64,000 bases of DNA from Candidatus Obscuribacterales bacterium (GCA_031292355.1 JARLHI010000048.1:496001-560000), one strand, 5' to 3'; shown: positions 55,072 through 64,000, counted from the stretch's first letter. Notes: generated by a model not told the origin, from the letters alone. A program made the numbers and translations.

Positions 55072-55456
55072 AAATCGCGTCCTTCAATCCTATTATTAGG
55101 TTACCAAGCAGATCGCTAAAACGCGTGCTTTTTGATTTAACTGGCATATTTCGGGCGATAACCATCAGCCACTGTCAGTTTAGTCAGCTTTTCGCAAATT
55201 CTTGCATAAATATATAAATATTCAAGAAACCTAATATACGCAAGATATCCTCTCTTGCGAGCAGGATACTGGCTTAAACAGAGCCTGAAGCATTCTAGCT
55301 TAACGCAGAAAGGTCCAGAGGAAAGGACATATACGTATTTCACCCCTTGGAATGTAAAAAGTTTGCAACTAAAATGAGACCCGAATTAGGCGTGCGCAAA
55401 ATAACTCTCGGTCTAAAATCAGGCAAACACGGTCACATCGGTCAGAGCGGGTGAAG
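55072..55456. other. divergent gap between adhE and the TPR gene
   Basis: About 385 bases with divergent genes on both sides. I see no gene I would support; a 68-codon minus-strand frame has atypical composition. No clear promoter box with ideal spacing is visible. Control of adhE probably acts here. Confidence 0.4.
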
Positions 55457-58400
55457 ATGGCAGGCATGGCAAAGAATTCAACCAAACTGGCACTGTCAAT
55501 TAGCCTGAGCTTTTTCAGTGGCATCTGTTGGCAGCCAGCCGCTCAAGCGACAGACGCCAATGCATTTGCCCATCCCAAACAATTATTTGTGCCGCCGACC
55601 ACATTTCAGCGACGATACGATTCTGACTACGATGATTACCAGAACTATCCAAAGACCGGCCACCAAAATACCGAACCATCGGCTGATGGCTCAACACCTG
55701 CTAAGTTTGCCACATCTTCTCCATCGCCTTATAAGACAGGGAAAATTCCAGCATCGTCTGTGACCGGCAAAGCTGGTCAAAGACCAACCACTGTCGCCGG
55801 AGCAAAAGGGCTTGGCACACGCAACAAAACTCTTGTCGAAAGTTCAAAGTTCACAGATGCTCGTAGAGGCGCAAATGCCGGCGGAGCACCGCATGCCACT
55901 CCAGCGACCACAACTTTCGTTGCACAGGCGATTGCCAAATCTCAAGCCCTAGTTACAGCAGGCAAACTGGCTGCCGCTGAAGATATGCTGCAAACTGACG
56001 TCAAAGCTTTTCCTAGCAGCGCCGAATTGCAAAACGAGTTAGCCAACGTCCAGATTGCCCGGGCGCGCTTTTATCTAAAAAAACAGGATATTCCCCAGGC
56101 CGCTGAGGAAGCTCGTTCAGCCATCTCTCACGCACCAAATAATCAAGCTGCTCGCATACTACTCGGTGAAATCACATCCAGTACCACGGTCGTCAACGCC
56201 GATGCTAGTGAGCACATCAAAAATGGACAAAACCTGGCTTCCCAGTCCAAATTCCTCGAAGCAAAAGCTGAATACGACACGGCTATCAGCATTCAACCAT
56301 CAGCTCCGGCTTATGTTGGCTTAGGCGATTTAGCCGCCCAGCAAGGCGACAAAGTGCTTGCTAAACAACAGTACGCCAAAGCTTTTCAAATTGATTCCGA
56401 GTCCTCACTCGCCCTTAGACAAAGAGGCATTTTCAAGCTGGCAAGCGAAAATGACGTTGTCGGTGCAAATCAAGATTTAAGCCGGGCACTAATTTTGGAC
56501 CCAAATGACACAGTCGCTGCGCAGACCCTGCAACAGTTGTGGCGCGAGCAAATCGCCAAAAATCCGGCGAGCGCTAATCCCCACCTTGGTTTAGCAAGAG
56601 CTTTTCAATTAAGCAATGATTTAAAAAGCGCCCAGGCTGAATACAGAGAAGTGGTGCGACTCGATCCGCAACATCCCAATTTACCAGCAGCCCGACAGAG
56701 CTTTAAACTGGCTCTGGCTAAGCAGGAAGCGACTCGTTGCTTACAGGCGGCGCACACTTTGGAAGATTCAGGCGCTCTCAATGACGCACACACCAAGATT
56801 TTAGAAGCAGTCAATCTGACACCGACCTCGATTTCGGCAAGGCTGTATCAAGGTTCTGTCGCTGAGAAATTGACTCTCTACAAAGAAGCGCACGATGCCT
56901 ATATGACGGTTTTGCGTGAAGACCCGCGCAATCAAATCGCCGCCAATCATTTACGCAATTTGAATTCACAACTTGGTGCAAATAGCGCAAACTCCGCTGA
57001 GATCGCTGCAATAAATACTGCCGAAAGCGCCGTGCAAAATGTTAGCAGCGTGCCTGCATATCCAACCACCACAATAGCTGGACCATCGACTGCGGCAAGC
57101 ACTCCCGCAAAACCTCAAGGTATGTACGTGTTTCGGGGCTGGCAAAAAGGTTCACCATTTCCAACGCCACCAGCACAGCCAGCCGACACCACGGCGAGCG
57201 CAACTGGCACTCCCATCAATCCCAATATTGAACCAGTCGATGCATCCGCTGGAGATCTGGCTAATTCTGGCAATCCTATGCCGTTGCAGGGTCCAAGTAC
57301 GCTCTCGCCGACGACAAATCATGTCAATGCTTTCTCCAGTTTTCTTGGCTCATTGCGCGACGTGAACATGCAGAATCAGCAAAATGCCATGGCTGCTGAA
57401 GGCGTCATGCGAAGCGCCATCAGTCCATATGGTTCGAGCTCTTCTGGTTCAGGCTATCCAAGCAGCGCCGGCGGCGGGGCAGGCGCATCAGCGCCTGGTG
57501 GTGCTGATTTGAACAATCTGCTTTCGTCTATTAATTCTATGCCCGCTGCACCATCAGCTACAGGAGCGGCAAGTGCACCGGTACCAGGAGCAGTAGCCAC
57601 TGCAGGCTCCGGACCCGCCGCCACTAATTCTTCGGCATTTGCCATGATTAGCGCTATGGCGAATAAATTGCGCGGACCACTAACACGGGGATCTACAGAC
57701 GCCACGGCTACGACGGCTGCTGCTGCTGCTCCAGCCGCCACACAATCAGCAATCCCACCAGCATCGATATCTGCTTTAAGCAGAGAATTGACGCCGCAGC
57801 AAATGCAACAGATACAACAAATGACCGCTGCAGCTGTGCCAGCACCGCTTCCAACCACTCCAGATCCGACCGAAGCTAATGTTCTGGCGAACGCCGGCGT
57901 AGATGCGCCATCGATGTTACCACCTGAAGTTCTGCCTCAAGCATCTGGTTTAGCGGCAACCGCAGCCACTCTTGGCGCGCCATCGGCATCAGCAGCAGCG
58001 CAGACAGTCCCAAGCACCACAATCAGTGCACTACCAGTAGCAACAGCGGCACCTGCCATCGACAACATCGTACCTGCTCAGAACGCCACTGTGAACCAGG
58101 ATAGTGCTGCCGCAGCAAATGCAGCAGCCACAGCTGCGCCATCTTTGAATGGCTCTATCAAACTGGAATTAGAAGGTGTCAGCCCCACTCCCACATCGGT
58201 GAAGCTAAAAGTCGTCTTGAAAAATGATGGCAGTCAGCCGCTCGCTGTGCCAAATTCACCTACAGCTTTAGTGCGAATGTTTGGTCAATCCGATCAAAAA
58301 GCGCAGGTGATTTTTACCGATAAACAAGTCCCCACCGGTGGTGCCATTCATGGCATCATCAAAGTGGCCGGACACAATCTCAACCCAGCAGCCGATCTGG

Positions 58401-58480
58401 TGTTGCCTGGATTTTTACCAGCGGCATTTGCTGATCGCGATGTTCATTTAACAGTGCCAATCTCAGCCCTGGTAAAATAG
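55457..58480 (+). CDS. large secreted TPR protein with Ala/Pro-rich linker
   Basis: A protein of about 1007 residues. A signal peptide (about 1-32, ending AAQAT) is followed by a Ser/Thr/Pro-rich part. TPR units run from about 155 to 510 (AEDMLQTDVKAFPSSAELQNELANVQ region, ASQSKFLEAKAEYDTAISIQP, AQQGDKVLAKQQYAKAFQI). A 350-residue Ala/Pro/Ser-rich linker comes next, then a C-terminal beta-rich domain of about 110 residues (LKVVLKNDGSQPLAVPN). The start is probably the ATG at 55457; the GTG at 55451 and ATG at 55466 are alternatives. Likely an envelope scaffold. Confidence 0.75.
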   Translation: MAGMAKNSTKLALSISLSFFSGICWQPAAQATDANAFAHPKQLFVPPTTFQRRYDSDYDDYQNYPKTGHQNTEPSADGSTPAKFATSSPSPYKTGKIPASSVTGKAGQRPTTVAGAKGLGTRNKTLVESSKFTDARRGANAGGAPHATPATTTFVAQAIAKSQALVTAGKLAAAEDMLQTDVKAFPSSAELQNELANVQIARARFYLKKQDIPQAAEEARSAISHAPNNQAARILLGEITSSTTVVNADASEHIKNGQNLASQSKFLEAKAEYDTAISIQPSAPAYVGLGDLAAQQGDKVLAKQQYAKAFQIDSESSLALRQRGIFKLASENDVVGANQDLSRALILDPNDTVAAQTLQQLWREQIAKNPASANPHLGLARAFQLSNDLKSAQAEYREVVRLDPQHPNLPAARQSFKLALAKQEATRCLQAAHTLEDSGALNDAHTKILEAVNLTPTSISARLYQGSVAEKLTLYKEAHDAYMTVLREDPRNQIAANHLRNLNSQLGANSANSAEIAAINTAESAVQNVSSVPAYPTTTIAGPSTAASTPAKPQGMYVFRGWQKGSPFPTPPAQPADTTASATGTPINPNIEPVDASAGDLANSGNPMPLQGPSTLSPTTNHVNAFSSFLGSLRDVNMQNQQNAMAAEGVMRSAISPYGSSSSGSGYPSSAGGGAGASAPGGADLNNLLSSINSMPAAPSATGAASAPVPGAVATAGSGPAATNSSAFAMISAMANKLRGPLTRGSTDATATTAAAAAPAATQSAIPPASISALSRELTPQQMQQIQQMTAAAVPAPLPTTPDPTEANVLANAGVDAPSMLPPEVLPQASGLAATAATLGAPSASAAAQTVPSTTISALPVATAAPAIDNIVPAQNATVNQDSAAAANAAATAAPSLNGSIKLELEGVSPTPTSVKLKVVLKNDGSQPLAVPNSPTALVRMFGQSDQKAQVIFTDKQVPTGGAIHGIIKVAGHNLNPAADLVLPGFLPAAFADRDVHLTVPISALVK

Positions 58481-58487
58481 CCGACTA

Positions 58488-59507
58488 TTACAAAACCCAC
58501 TGCGGCTTGCTCTTGTACAAATAACGGATCGTCGATTTATCGGCCGGCGACAAATGATTAACGACTCGAAAAGCGTACATAATGTCTTCGCGATAAGGGC
58601 TATGAGCTTTGATGCCCAGAGCATGCCCAAATTCGTGAGCCGATGATGCCTGCATTTTCTCATCAGTGCTATTAACGAGAGTCGATAGCTCGATAATTAC
58701 CGGCTTTTGACCAATCTTTTGACTTTGCGCTAAAGCGTAAGGATAAACCTGAGCGGATGTAATTCCACCGACCATGTTTCCCCCTGCTTGATTAGCGTCA
58801 CGAAAAGCGTCGGTAAAGAAGATCATGATGTGGGCGTTGTGGGGATCCTCTGTGAATGCAAAACTGAACAGCCCTTCGTTTTCAAATTCACGCCACTGTT
58901 CGATACCTGCGGCAACTTGATCGTTCATATCGGGCACCCAGTTTTTGACCCGAGTCAGGTCCTGAAAGGGATTGCCAGGGTTCTGCAGCATTTGTGTGAC
59001 TTGATCTGGTCTGACAGCTGGAATACTTTCGAAAGGACAGTCAGGCAATTTAATACCGGGGCTCAGATAAATCAAAAGCGGCATTTTCTTGCTTTCCCAG
59101 CGCACCAATTGCATCTTTAAGGTCGGCTCACCAGGGTCATATCTGTCAGCTGCGCCAGCTGCTCCAGGCTTTCGATCCAGCCCTGGAGATAAGTGCAGAC
59201 CGGTAGACATAGGCAAACTCATCGTATTGCCAGAATCACCAAGACCGCTCGATCCCTGAACAGGTTGAGTCAAGGTCGTACTGTTTCCCGCTTGAGACTG
59301 TGAATAGTTACCAAATTGCGCTTTTGGCAATTTGCGGTATTGGGCGAAGGCACTTTGAGGCTCTGCAAAAAATGGCAATAAAACGATGGCCAGAAGCAGA
59401 TTAAACCAAAAATTTCTACGAACGGGCGCCTTACTCACTGCACTTCCTTTTTCACTATTCTCGTGGCTCAGAGCTTTTGAGTCTTTGCGATTCTTCTCAA
59501 TTTCCAT
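58488..59507 (-). CDS. secreted matrixin-type zinc metalloprotease
   Basis: A 339-residue protease. A hydrophobic signal lies at about 31-53 (ending AFAQ). The zinc site is HEFGHALGIKAHS with His291, His295 and His302, followed by the Met-turn DIMYAF. The third His is one residue later than in the classical HExxHxxGxxH, as in a bacterial subgroup with GIxxHS. Preceding text (AGIEQWREFENEGLFSF, AHIMIFFTD) also fits M10-like enzymes. It is convergent with the large TPR gene, 7 bases apart. Substrate unknown. Confidence 0.82.
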   Translation of the reverse strand: MEIEKNRKDSKALSHENSEKGSAVSKAPVRRNFWFNLLLAIVLLPFFAEPQSAFAQYRKLPKAQFGNYSQSQAGNSTTLTQPVQGSSGLGDSGNTMSLPMSTGLHLSPGLDRKPGAAGAADRYDPGEPTLKMQLVRWESKKMPLLIYLSPGIKLPDCPFESIPAVRPDQVTQMLQNPGNPFQDLTRVKNWVPDMNDQVAAGIEQWREFENEGLFSFAFTEDPHNAHIMIFFTDAFRDANQAGGNMVGGITSAQVYPYALAQSQKIGQKPVIIELSTLVNSTDEKMQASSAHEFGHALGIKAHSPYREDIMYAFRVVNHLSPADKSTIRYLYKSKPQWVL

Positions 59508-59584
59508 TTTACGGCAGACGTTTTTAAACTAAACAGAGCTAATGTTCGATAATATATCCTGCCGTGAGCATCCGGTGCGAAACG

Positions 59585-60268
59585 ATGGCAATGACAACGA
59601 CCAAGCTTTATCAGACTCTCAGCCTGGACATGGCGACCGCCATAGCCAAACAATTGAAGGAGAAGCCAGACACTAATTTTGGCTTACCCACAGGCGCCTC
59701 GCCACTTGGCGCCTACAAATTATTGTCGCAGTGGTCGAAAGAAAAACAACTGGACTGGAGCAAATGTCGCTGTTTTGCTCTGGATGAATATCTCGAAGCG
59801 GATGCGGAAGAGACATTTGCCTATTACCTGGAACACAATCTTTATCAGAACACCAATCTTCCAGCCAAAAACAAATTCAACCCGGCAGATATCGACAATT
59901 ACGACAGTTTGATTGCCAGTTTCGGCGGCCTCGATTTGACTGTTCTTGGAATTGGACAAAACGGACATATCGCCTTCAATGAGCCTGGCACACCTCTACA
60001 CAGCTTTACTCACTGCACCTTTCTCGCAGAGTCCACCCGCAAAGCCAATCAAACCTTTTTTCCTGAAGGGGAAAAAGTGCCACAAAAAGCTGTAACAATG
60101 GGAATCGAAACGATCCTCAATAGCAAGAAAATTGTCCTTGTGGCAAGCGGTGAGAAAAAGAAGGAAATCCTAGAGAAGGCTTTGCAAGGAGACGTTGATA
60201 TTCAGATTCCCGCCTCTTTTTTGAGCTTGCATGAACACGTCACTGTTTTGTCTGATTTCGAATACTAA
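59585..60268 (+). CDS. nagB: glucosamine-6-phosphate deaminase
   Basis: A 227-residue enzyme converting glucosamine 6-phosphate to fructose 6-phosphate and ammonia. Family motifs are FGLPTGASPLGAYK, CFALDEYL, and LGIGQNGHIAFNEPGTP, which contains catalytic Asp/His-type positions. It is of the short, non-allosteric kind. I place the start at the ATG at 59585; a GTG at 59564 is the alternative. Its stop is directly followed by the cyclophilin start, so the two are coupled. It allows growth on amino sugars or recycling of cell wall. Confidence 0.9.
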   Translation: MAMTTTKLYQTLSLDMATAIAKQLKEKPDTNFGLPTGASPLGAYKLLSQWSKEKQLDWSKCRCFALDEYLEADAEETFAYYLEHNLYQNTNLPAKNKFNPADIDNYDSLIASFGGLDLTVLGIGQNGHIAFNEPGTPLHSFTHCTFLAESTRKANQTFFPEGEKVPQKAVTMGIETILNSKKIVLVASGEKKKEILEKALQGDVDIQIPASFLSLHEHVTVLSDFEY

Positions 60269-61159
60269 ATGAAGACGATCAAAAACAACCGAATAAACTT
60301 TCTTGCAACGACCCTTGCGCCAATCACCTTGAGCTTGCTATGTGCCACCAATAGCGGTGCACAAATGATCGACCAAGATTTGCTGCCACCGGATGTAACA
60401 TTAACAAATCCGGCTGCCTCTGGAGCTGCGACAGCCGCTGCCGGTGGCGCCGTGCCTGGACTTGGCGGAGCAGCGACCGCGACACCAGTTGGGCAAGCTA
60501 GCGCAGCAGCAGCTGTTTCTCCCGCCGCCAATGTGCCAACCGGTCCTGTCACCAGTCGCGGGGGACATCCTAATATTTACACTCCGCCGGGCGCCGCGCC
60601 AAAGCCACCAGCACCTCCAACTGGAGCGAGTGGTCAGGGCGCACCACCTGCAGGGCCACAAAGTGCCGCACCGCCAGGAGCAGCTCCAGACGTCTCGCAC
60701 GATCCAATCGCTGTGATTGAGACCAACAAAGGCAATATTACGATTCGTCTTTTTAAAAGTATTGCACCAAAGACAGTGGCTAATTTTATTGAGTTAGCCA
60801 GTTCGGGTTTTTATAACAACTTAAAATTCCATCGAGTCGAAAAAGGGTTCTGCGTTCAAACTGGCGATCCAAACGGCACCGGTACTGGACTTTACACAGA
60901 TCCACAAACCAAACAACCACGTTTTTTGCCGCTCGAAACGTCGCCCTATCTCAAACATAACGGTCCAGGCGTTGTGGCTATGGCTCGCTACGGCTCTAGT
61001 CCAAATAGCGCTAGTTGCCAGTTCTACATAACGCTTGGAGCCCAGCCATCACTGGATGGACAATACAGCGTCTTCGGCGGTGTCATCAGCGGTATGGACG
61101 TCGTCAACAATATTGTCGTCGGCGATCAAATGAAGTTGGTCACTCTGGAAATGCCGTGA
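60269..61159 (+). CDS. secreted cyclophilin-type peptidyl-prolyl isomerase
   Basis: A 296-residue protein. A signal peptide covers about 1-31, followed by about 110 residues rich in Ala, Pro and Gly. The cyclophilin domain starts near residue 150: AVIETNKGNITIRLF, FHRVEKGFCVQTGDPNGTG and ASCQFYITLGAQPSLDGQYSVFG carry the catalytic Arg and substrate-binding residues. It catalyses proline isomerisation of envelope proteins. The start follows nagB without a gap. The low-complexity linker resembles those of other secreted proteins in the window. Confidence 0.88.
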   Translation: MKTIKNNRINFLATTLAPITLSLLCATNSGAQMIDQDLLPPDVTLTNPAASGAATAAAGGAVPGLGGAATATPVGQASAAAAVSPAANVPTGPVTSRGGHPNIYTPPGAAPKPPAPPTGASGQGAPPAGPQSAAPPGAAPDVSHDPIAVIETNKGNITIRLFKSIAPKTVANFIELASSGFYNNLKFHRVEKGFCVQTGDPNGTGTGLYTDPQTKQPRFLPLETSPYLKHNGPGVVAMARYGSSPNSASCQFYITLGAQPSLDGQYSVFGGVISGMDVVNNIVVGDQMKLVTLEMP

Positions 61160-61163
61160 GCCC

Positions 61164-62456
61164 TTAAAGTGGCTTGAGTGGTGTTTCTAGCTCTAGCTTT
61201 TTGACCACGGGCGTTATGTGTGCGAGCAGTTTGTGACCACCGTTGAAATTCAAATGGGCGGTGTCCCAGAAATCACTGTGATTGAATTCGCTCGCATCGC
61301 CAAGATCTACGTATTGGACATTGCCACTTTGTTCAGCCAAATTTCCGAGACGCTGACGGAAGTCGGCATAAAATGACGACGGTAACAACTCGCGATTAGT
61401 ATCACTAAGGGGCATGTTGACCAGAACGACCTTAATACCGCGTTCTTTGCACACCGCCAAAGTCTTTTGCAAGAAGCCCATCTGCACAGTAAGATCTTTG
61501 TTTTCGATATCACGATAACGTGCTCGATATTCTTTCGCGCTGTTTTTCCAACGGTCGTCAATCATTGAAGCCGACATATAACCAGCCTGACTAGCCGCTG
61601 TGGCTGCTGTAGCAGCAGATTTTGCGGCAATATCCAAATGGAAAAAGTGATACGCTTTAGTCAAACCTTTTTCCAGTTCGTGTTGTAAACGCCATCTTTT
61701 GCCATAAAAATAACAGGCATGCGTCGCGATGAAATCAGCCTTATCCTGCCAACCAGGCAAATATGCATCGGCATAGCGACCGAAATTACTTAAACCAACC
61801 ACTTTCTTGAAAGTGAAAGTAGCTGTTGGTGCGGTCAGATAGGCATCGCTAAAATCGCGCGGAGCCATCCCCAGAACAACGACATCAGGCTTTTTATCGC
61901 CCTTCAAAAAATCATTGGCATAGATATAGCCATCCGACGCCATTTCACCAAATACGGCAAAACTGTAGACATTCTGCTTACTACAGCCGTTTGCTTCCAG
62001 TTCTCGACCGAAAGTAATCGAAGAATGATGATGAAAAATATCGTCGATCTTTTTGTCTAACTGAGCATCCATAGACCAGAATGGATGCATGACCAGCGAA
62101 GAACCAAGAAGAACCACAGTTGGTCGTTCTTTGAGAGCTTTAAATCCATTGACGGTGAGATCAATTGAACCCGCACCACTCCATAAATCGGCGACAGAAT
62201 CAGTCGCGCTGCCTTTAACTTTCTCTTCGCCAGCGACCTTCCAGAGAACAGCATTTAAAGCAATGAAAATACTGAATGCACAAAAGGTAGCTGTAAACAG
62301 CATCTTCTTGGGCGATTTACTGAATTTCGCAGCGCCTCTTTGGGGCGCAGAACGGCCAGCAACCTTCGTGGAATTGCTCAAGTCTGGCGCAAGTGGTGTG
62401 GACGATGTCGGCAAGGTGCCCTCACGAAACGGTTTTACCGCGTTTACACGCAGCAC
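61164..62456 (-). CDS. membrane-anchored SGNH-hydrolase-like protein
   Basis: A protein of up to 430 residues. A hydrophobic helix near 52-72 anchors it. The outer part has the SGNH layout: VVLLGSSLVMHPFW gives the block I Ser, and DFWDTAHLNFNGGHKLL gives the C-terminal Asp-x-x-His. VLGMAPRDFSD and KVVLVNMPLSDTNRE lie between. Similar proteins modify cell-wall or polysaccharide acyl groups; the substrate is unknown. The start is a GTG at 62456; a start near the membrane helix would shorten it. It converges with the cyclophilin gene, 4 bases apart. Confidence 0.7.
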   Translation of the reverse strand: MLRVNAVKPFREGTLPTSSTPLAPDLSNSTKVAGRSAPQRGAAKFSKSPKKMLFTATFCAFSIFIALNAVLWKVAGEEKVKGSATDSVADLWSGAGSIDLTVNGFKALKERPTVVLLGSSLVMHPFWSMDAQLDKKIDDIFHHHSSITFGRELEANGCSKQNVYSFAVFGEMASDGYIYANDFLKGDKKPDVVVLGMAPRDFSDAYLTAPTATFTFKKVVGLSNFGRYADAYLPGWQDKADFIATHACYFYGKRWRLQHELEKGLTKAYHFFHLDIAAKSAATAATAASQAGYMSASMIDDRWKNSAKEYRARYRDIENKDLTVQMGFLQKTLAVCKERGIKVVLVNMPLSDTNRELLPSSFYADFRQRLGNLAEQSGNVQYVDLGDASEFNHSDFWDTAHLNFNGGHKLLAHITPVVKKLELETPLKPL

Positions 62457-62665
62457 TTGACTATTTTAGCGGCAATGACAAGAAGTCAACGCTAGATAAC
62501 CTTAATCTGACGCCGACCGTTTACTGGCAGCGCTAAAGCAGCGTTACCTTGGACGACCCCATCGACTGTAGATCGAGAATGGATGAATTTTACTTAAGCA
62601 CAGCGGCGACCAATTCGCAACTTCTCTGTCCAAACAGCGAATAAAGCACCGTATGAGGTGCGTTA

Positions 62666-63703
62666 TTAAATGCTGTTGGGATCCAGATATGGTGGCAATT
62701 TATTTTTCTCAGAATCATCACCATCTTGCCAGGGAGATTGCTGAAATTGCCTTGGGCCCAGTCTTTTTTGAGAGTTTGAACGATCATTTGAATGATTCGG
62801 GGAATGATTCGGTGTTGGAATCACATCACCATCAAGCTCAGGAGACATCTTGGGGATAGCAAATGAGCGCGGCATATTATTGGGAATCATACCCGGTAAC
62901 AAGCCCTGTCCGAAATCAAATGGCGACATCATCGAGCCTGGCCCCATACCATTTAGCCCGTTCATGTCTTGCATTTGTCTATTCAACTGATTAAAAACGT
63001 CATTTAGCTGGCGGTTAATCGCGGGGTTGCTTGAAAAAGCATTATTGCCACCGGAATGCATGCTAAAAGGTACACCATTGATGCTACCCGAAAAATTATA
63101 GAATTGCGAAAACCCTGGTGACGACTGCGACATAGCTACATCGCCATCACCAATTCCCAAAGTTTTCTGCAACCTTTCAATACGCTCGCCAGCGGCCAAT
63201 TTGGGAAATTCACTGCCGAAAACTTTCTTTTCCAGTTGAGACAATCGAGCATTTTCGGCAAGCTGCGGATAGCTCTTCTTCATAATATTTTGTTCAAGCC
63301 GACTCAGCTTGGCACTGACTTGAGTCGGTGAAGCGTTTTTGCTTGCACTTGCTGCACTTTTATTCAGAGGTCCATGTTTTTGAGCGATTGCAGTTTTTAG
63401 CATCGCCAGACGTTCGGCGACTGACCCCGTCTGACGCTCTCTAACAGTCAAGAGCTCCAGCCTGCCTAGCCTTTTGTCAATTGGATCGTCCGGGAATGAA
63501 TGACCGAATGCGCTCTGCTCCATCGTTTCCACTGTTTTAATTTCGGCGTCCGTTGCCCCTTGCTCTGTTTTAGCGCTCGGCAGACCAGTTGGCTTCGACT
63601 TTAATGCGGCAGAATTAGCTGGAGGAGCCGCTTCAGCAGAAGTGTGCACCAACGAACATATTGATATTAGACTCAAAAAAGATAGAAAAAACTTTGACCG
63701 CAT
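62666..63703 (-). CDS. secreted protein with RLxxLE repeats
   Basis: A 345-residue protein with a signal peptide (about 1-25). Residues about 60-190 contain repeated short units of the form E-x-x-x-fG-x-x-P...xRLxxLE, for example RLGRLELLTV, KLSRLEQNIMKKSYPQL, RLSQLEKKVFGSEFPKL and RIERLQKTLG. The rest is Asn/Met/Gly/Pro-rich and probably disordered. I know similar repeats only as an unnamed feature of secreted proteins in related bacteria. Function unknown. It lies upstream of dnaK's terminator on the same strand. Confidence 0.6.
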   Translation of the reverse strand: MRSKFFLSFLSLISICSLVHTSAEAAPPANSAALKSKPTGLPSAKTEQGATDAEIKTVETMEQSAFGHSFPDDPIDKRLGRLELLTVRERQTGSVAERLAMLKTAIAQKHGPLNKSAASASKNASPTQVSAKLSRLEQNIMKKSYPQLAENARLSQLEKKVFGSEFPKLAAGERIERLQKTLGIGDGDVAMSQSSPGFSQFYNFSGSINGVPFSMHSGGNNAFSSNPAINRQLNDVFNQLNRQMQDMNGLNGMGPGSMMSPFDFGQGLLPGMIPNNMPRSFAIPKMSPELDGDVIPTPNHSPNHSNDRSNSQKRLGPRQFQQSPWQDGDDSEKNKLPPYLDPNSI

Positions 63704-63805
63704 TGCTCTTTTATCTCGTTCTTCAACTGCCAGACCAACAACAATACACTTTCAACGCTAATTCTAACCATAACATCATTGCCTGGACTTTTGCTTTAAA
63801 TCGCC

Positions 63806-63846
63806 AAAAGAAAAAGAGCCGCAATGGTTAGCCATGGCGACTCTTC
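63806..63846 (-). terminator. terminator after dnaK
   Basis: On the minus strand AAGAGTCGCCATGG-CTAA-CCATTGCGGCTCTT is a long hairpin followed by TTTTCTTTT. It lies about 23 bases after the dnaK stop. Confidence 0.8.
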
Positions 63847-63868
63847 TACATTTTTTACTGACAGTTCG

Positions 63869-64000
63869 CTATTCTTCAGCGGCTCGGAATTCGGCGTCTA
63901 CGACGTCTTCTCCAGCAGTCGAATAACCGCCTTCTCCGCCACCACCACCGTTGTAGCCACCAGCGGCTCCGTTGCCACCATCCATTCCACCCATATCGCC
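63869..64000 (-). CDS. dnaK: chaperone DnaK, C-terminal end (partial)
   Basis: The last 43 codons of a gene that continues beyond the window. The protein reads a Gly-rich stretch (GDMGGMDGGNGAAGGYNGG) and ends in EDVVDAEFRAAEE, the typical acidic tail of DnaK (Hsp70). The tail resembles the DnaK ending EDVVDAEF(T/E/R). The ATPase and substrate-binding domains lie outside the window. A terminator follows the stop. Confidence 0.9.
   Translation of the reverse strand, partial: GDMGGMDGGNGAAGGYNGGGGGEGGYSTAGEDVVDAEFRAAEE

Noticed and set aside
55137..55343. 68-codon minus-strand frame in the adhE-TPR gap
   Set aside because: Tyr/Cys-rich, no ribosome site, no recognised feature; probably chance.
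1..64000. CRISPR arrays, prophage, insertion sequences, rRNA
   Set aside because: I found no regularly spaced repeats, transposase or phage genes, or rRNA-like sequence.

Overview
The window reads as chromosomal DNA of a Gram-negative, non-photosynthetic relative of the cyanobacteria, most like the Melainabacteria/Vampirovibrionia group (Obscuribacter-like). This is an inference. The support is an NblS-type sensor kinase, a group 3 (SigF/SigB-like) sigma factor, a large Ski2-type helicase of the kind common in cyanobacteria, KdsC (Kdo of lipopolysaccharide), an MlaC-like periplasmic protein, AdhE with oxygen-defence enzymes (SOD, rubrerythrin, OsmC), and many secreted TPR proteins with Ala/Pro/Gln-rich segments. 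Almost all genes look chromosomal and intact. I see no prophage, insertion sequence, CRISPR array or rRNA. The one tRNA is tRNA-Pro(GGG).

Layout. 1-4.3 kb: a small unknown protein, then an overlapping set of envelope proteins including a DUF3142 protein and an 812-residue secreted partner. 4.4-7.4 kb: two convergent esterases of the PHB-depolymerase/feruloyl-esterase type, then an OsmC peroxidase. 7.5-14.7 kb: three tandem membrane-anchored TPR paralogues, a short protein resembling only the N-terminal part of some GNAT proteins, and a VIT/VWA protein. 14.7-17.8 kb: rubrerythrin with a Fur-family regulator whose start is overlapped by a candidate operator, then TPR proteins. 18-29 kb: AmrS radical SAM enzyme, KdsC, an FAD oxidoreductase, a Ser/Thr kinase with a C-terminal LRR domain, a SWIM-SNF2 helicase and a membrane coiled-coil protein.

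28.75-29.34 kb is an unusual divergent intergenic region with two terminator-like hairpins, so it may encode an RNA. 29.3-36 kb: a protein with four GspE/PilB N-terminal-type repeats and a Pro/Gln-rich tail, Fe/Mn-SOD, a SelT/W-like protein, cytidylate kinase and the Ski2 helicase. 36.1-41.3 kb: tRNA-Pro, sigma factor, histidine kinase, coaD and a DivIVA-like coiled-coil protein. 41.4-48.9 kb: a class A beta-lactamase-like protein, a divergent SpoIIM/RDD pair, citrate synthase with a GDPD, a membrane coiled-coil protein, a DUF962 protein and a ferritin-like protein. 49-55 kb: an ABC-2 exporter translationally coupled to the MlaC-like protein, a STAS protein and AdhE. 55.4-64 kb: a 1000-residue TPR protein, a matrixin-type protease, NagB, a secreted cyclophilin, an SGNH-like membrane protein, a repeat-containing secreted protein and the 3' end of dnaK.

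Taken together, the genes suggest an organism that ferments (AdhE), handles oxygen stress (SOD, rubrerythrin, OsmC, Fur-type regulator), turns over amino sugars and lipids (NagB, GDPD, esterases), and invests heavily in envelope and protein-interaction modules. No single locus is an obvious complete new system. The best candidates for undescribed biology are the TPR-paralogue operon, the ABC-2/MlaC operon, the DUF3142 cluster, the tandem GspE-N protein and the possible RNA locus near 29 kb.
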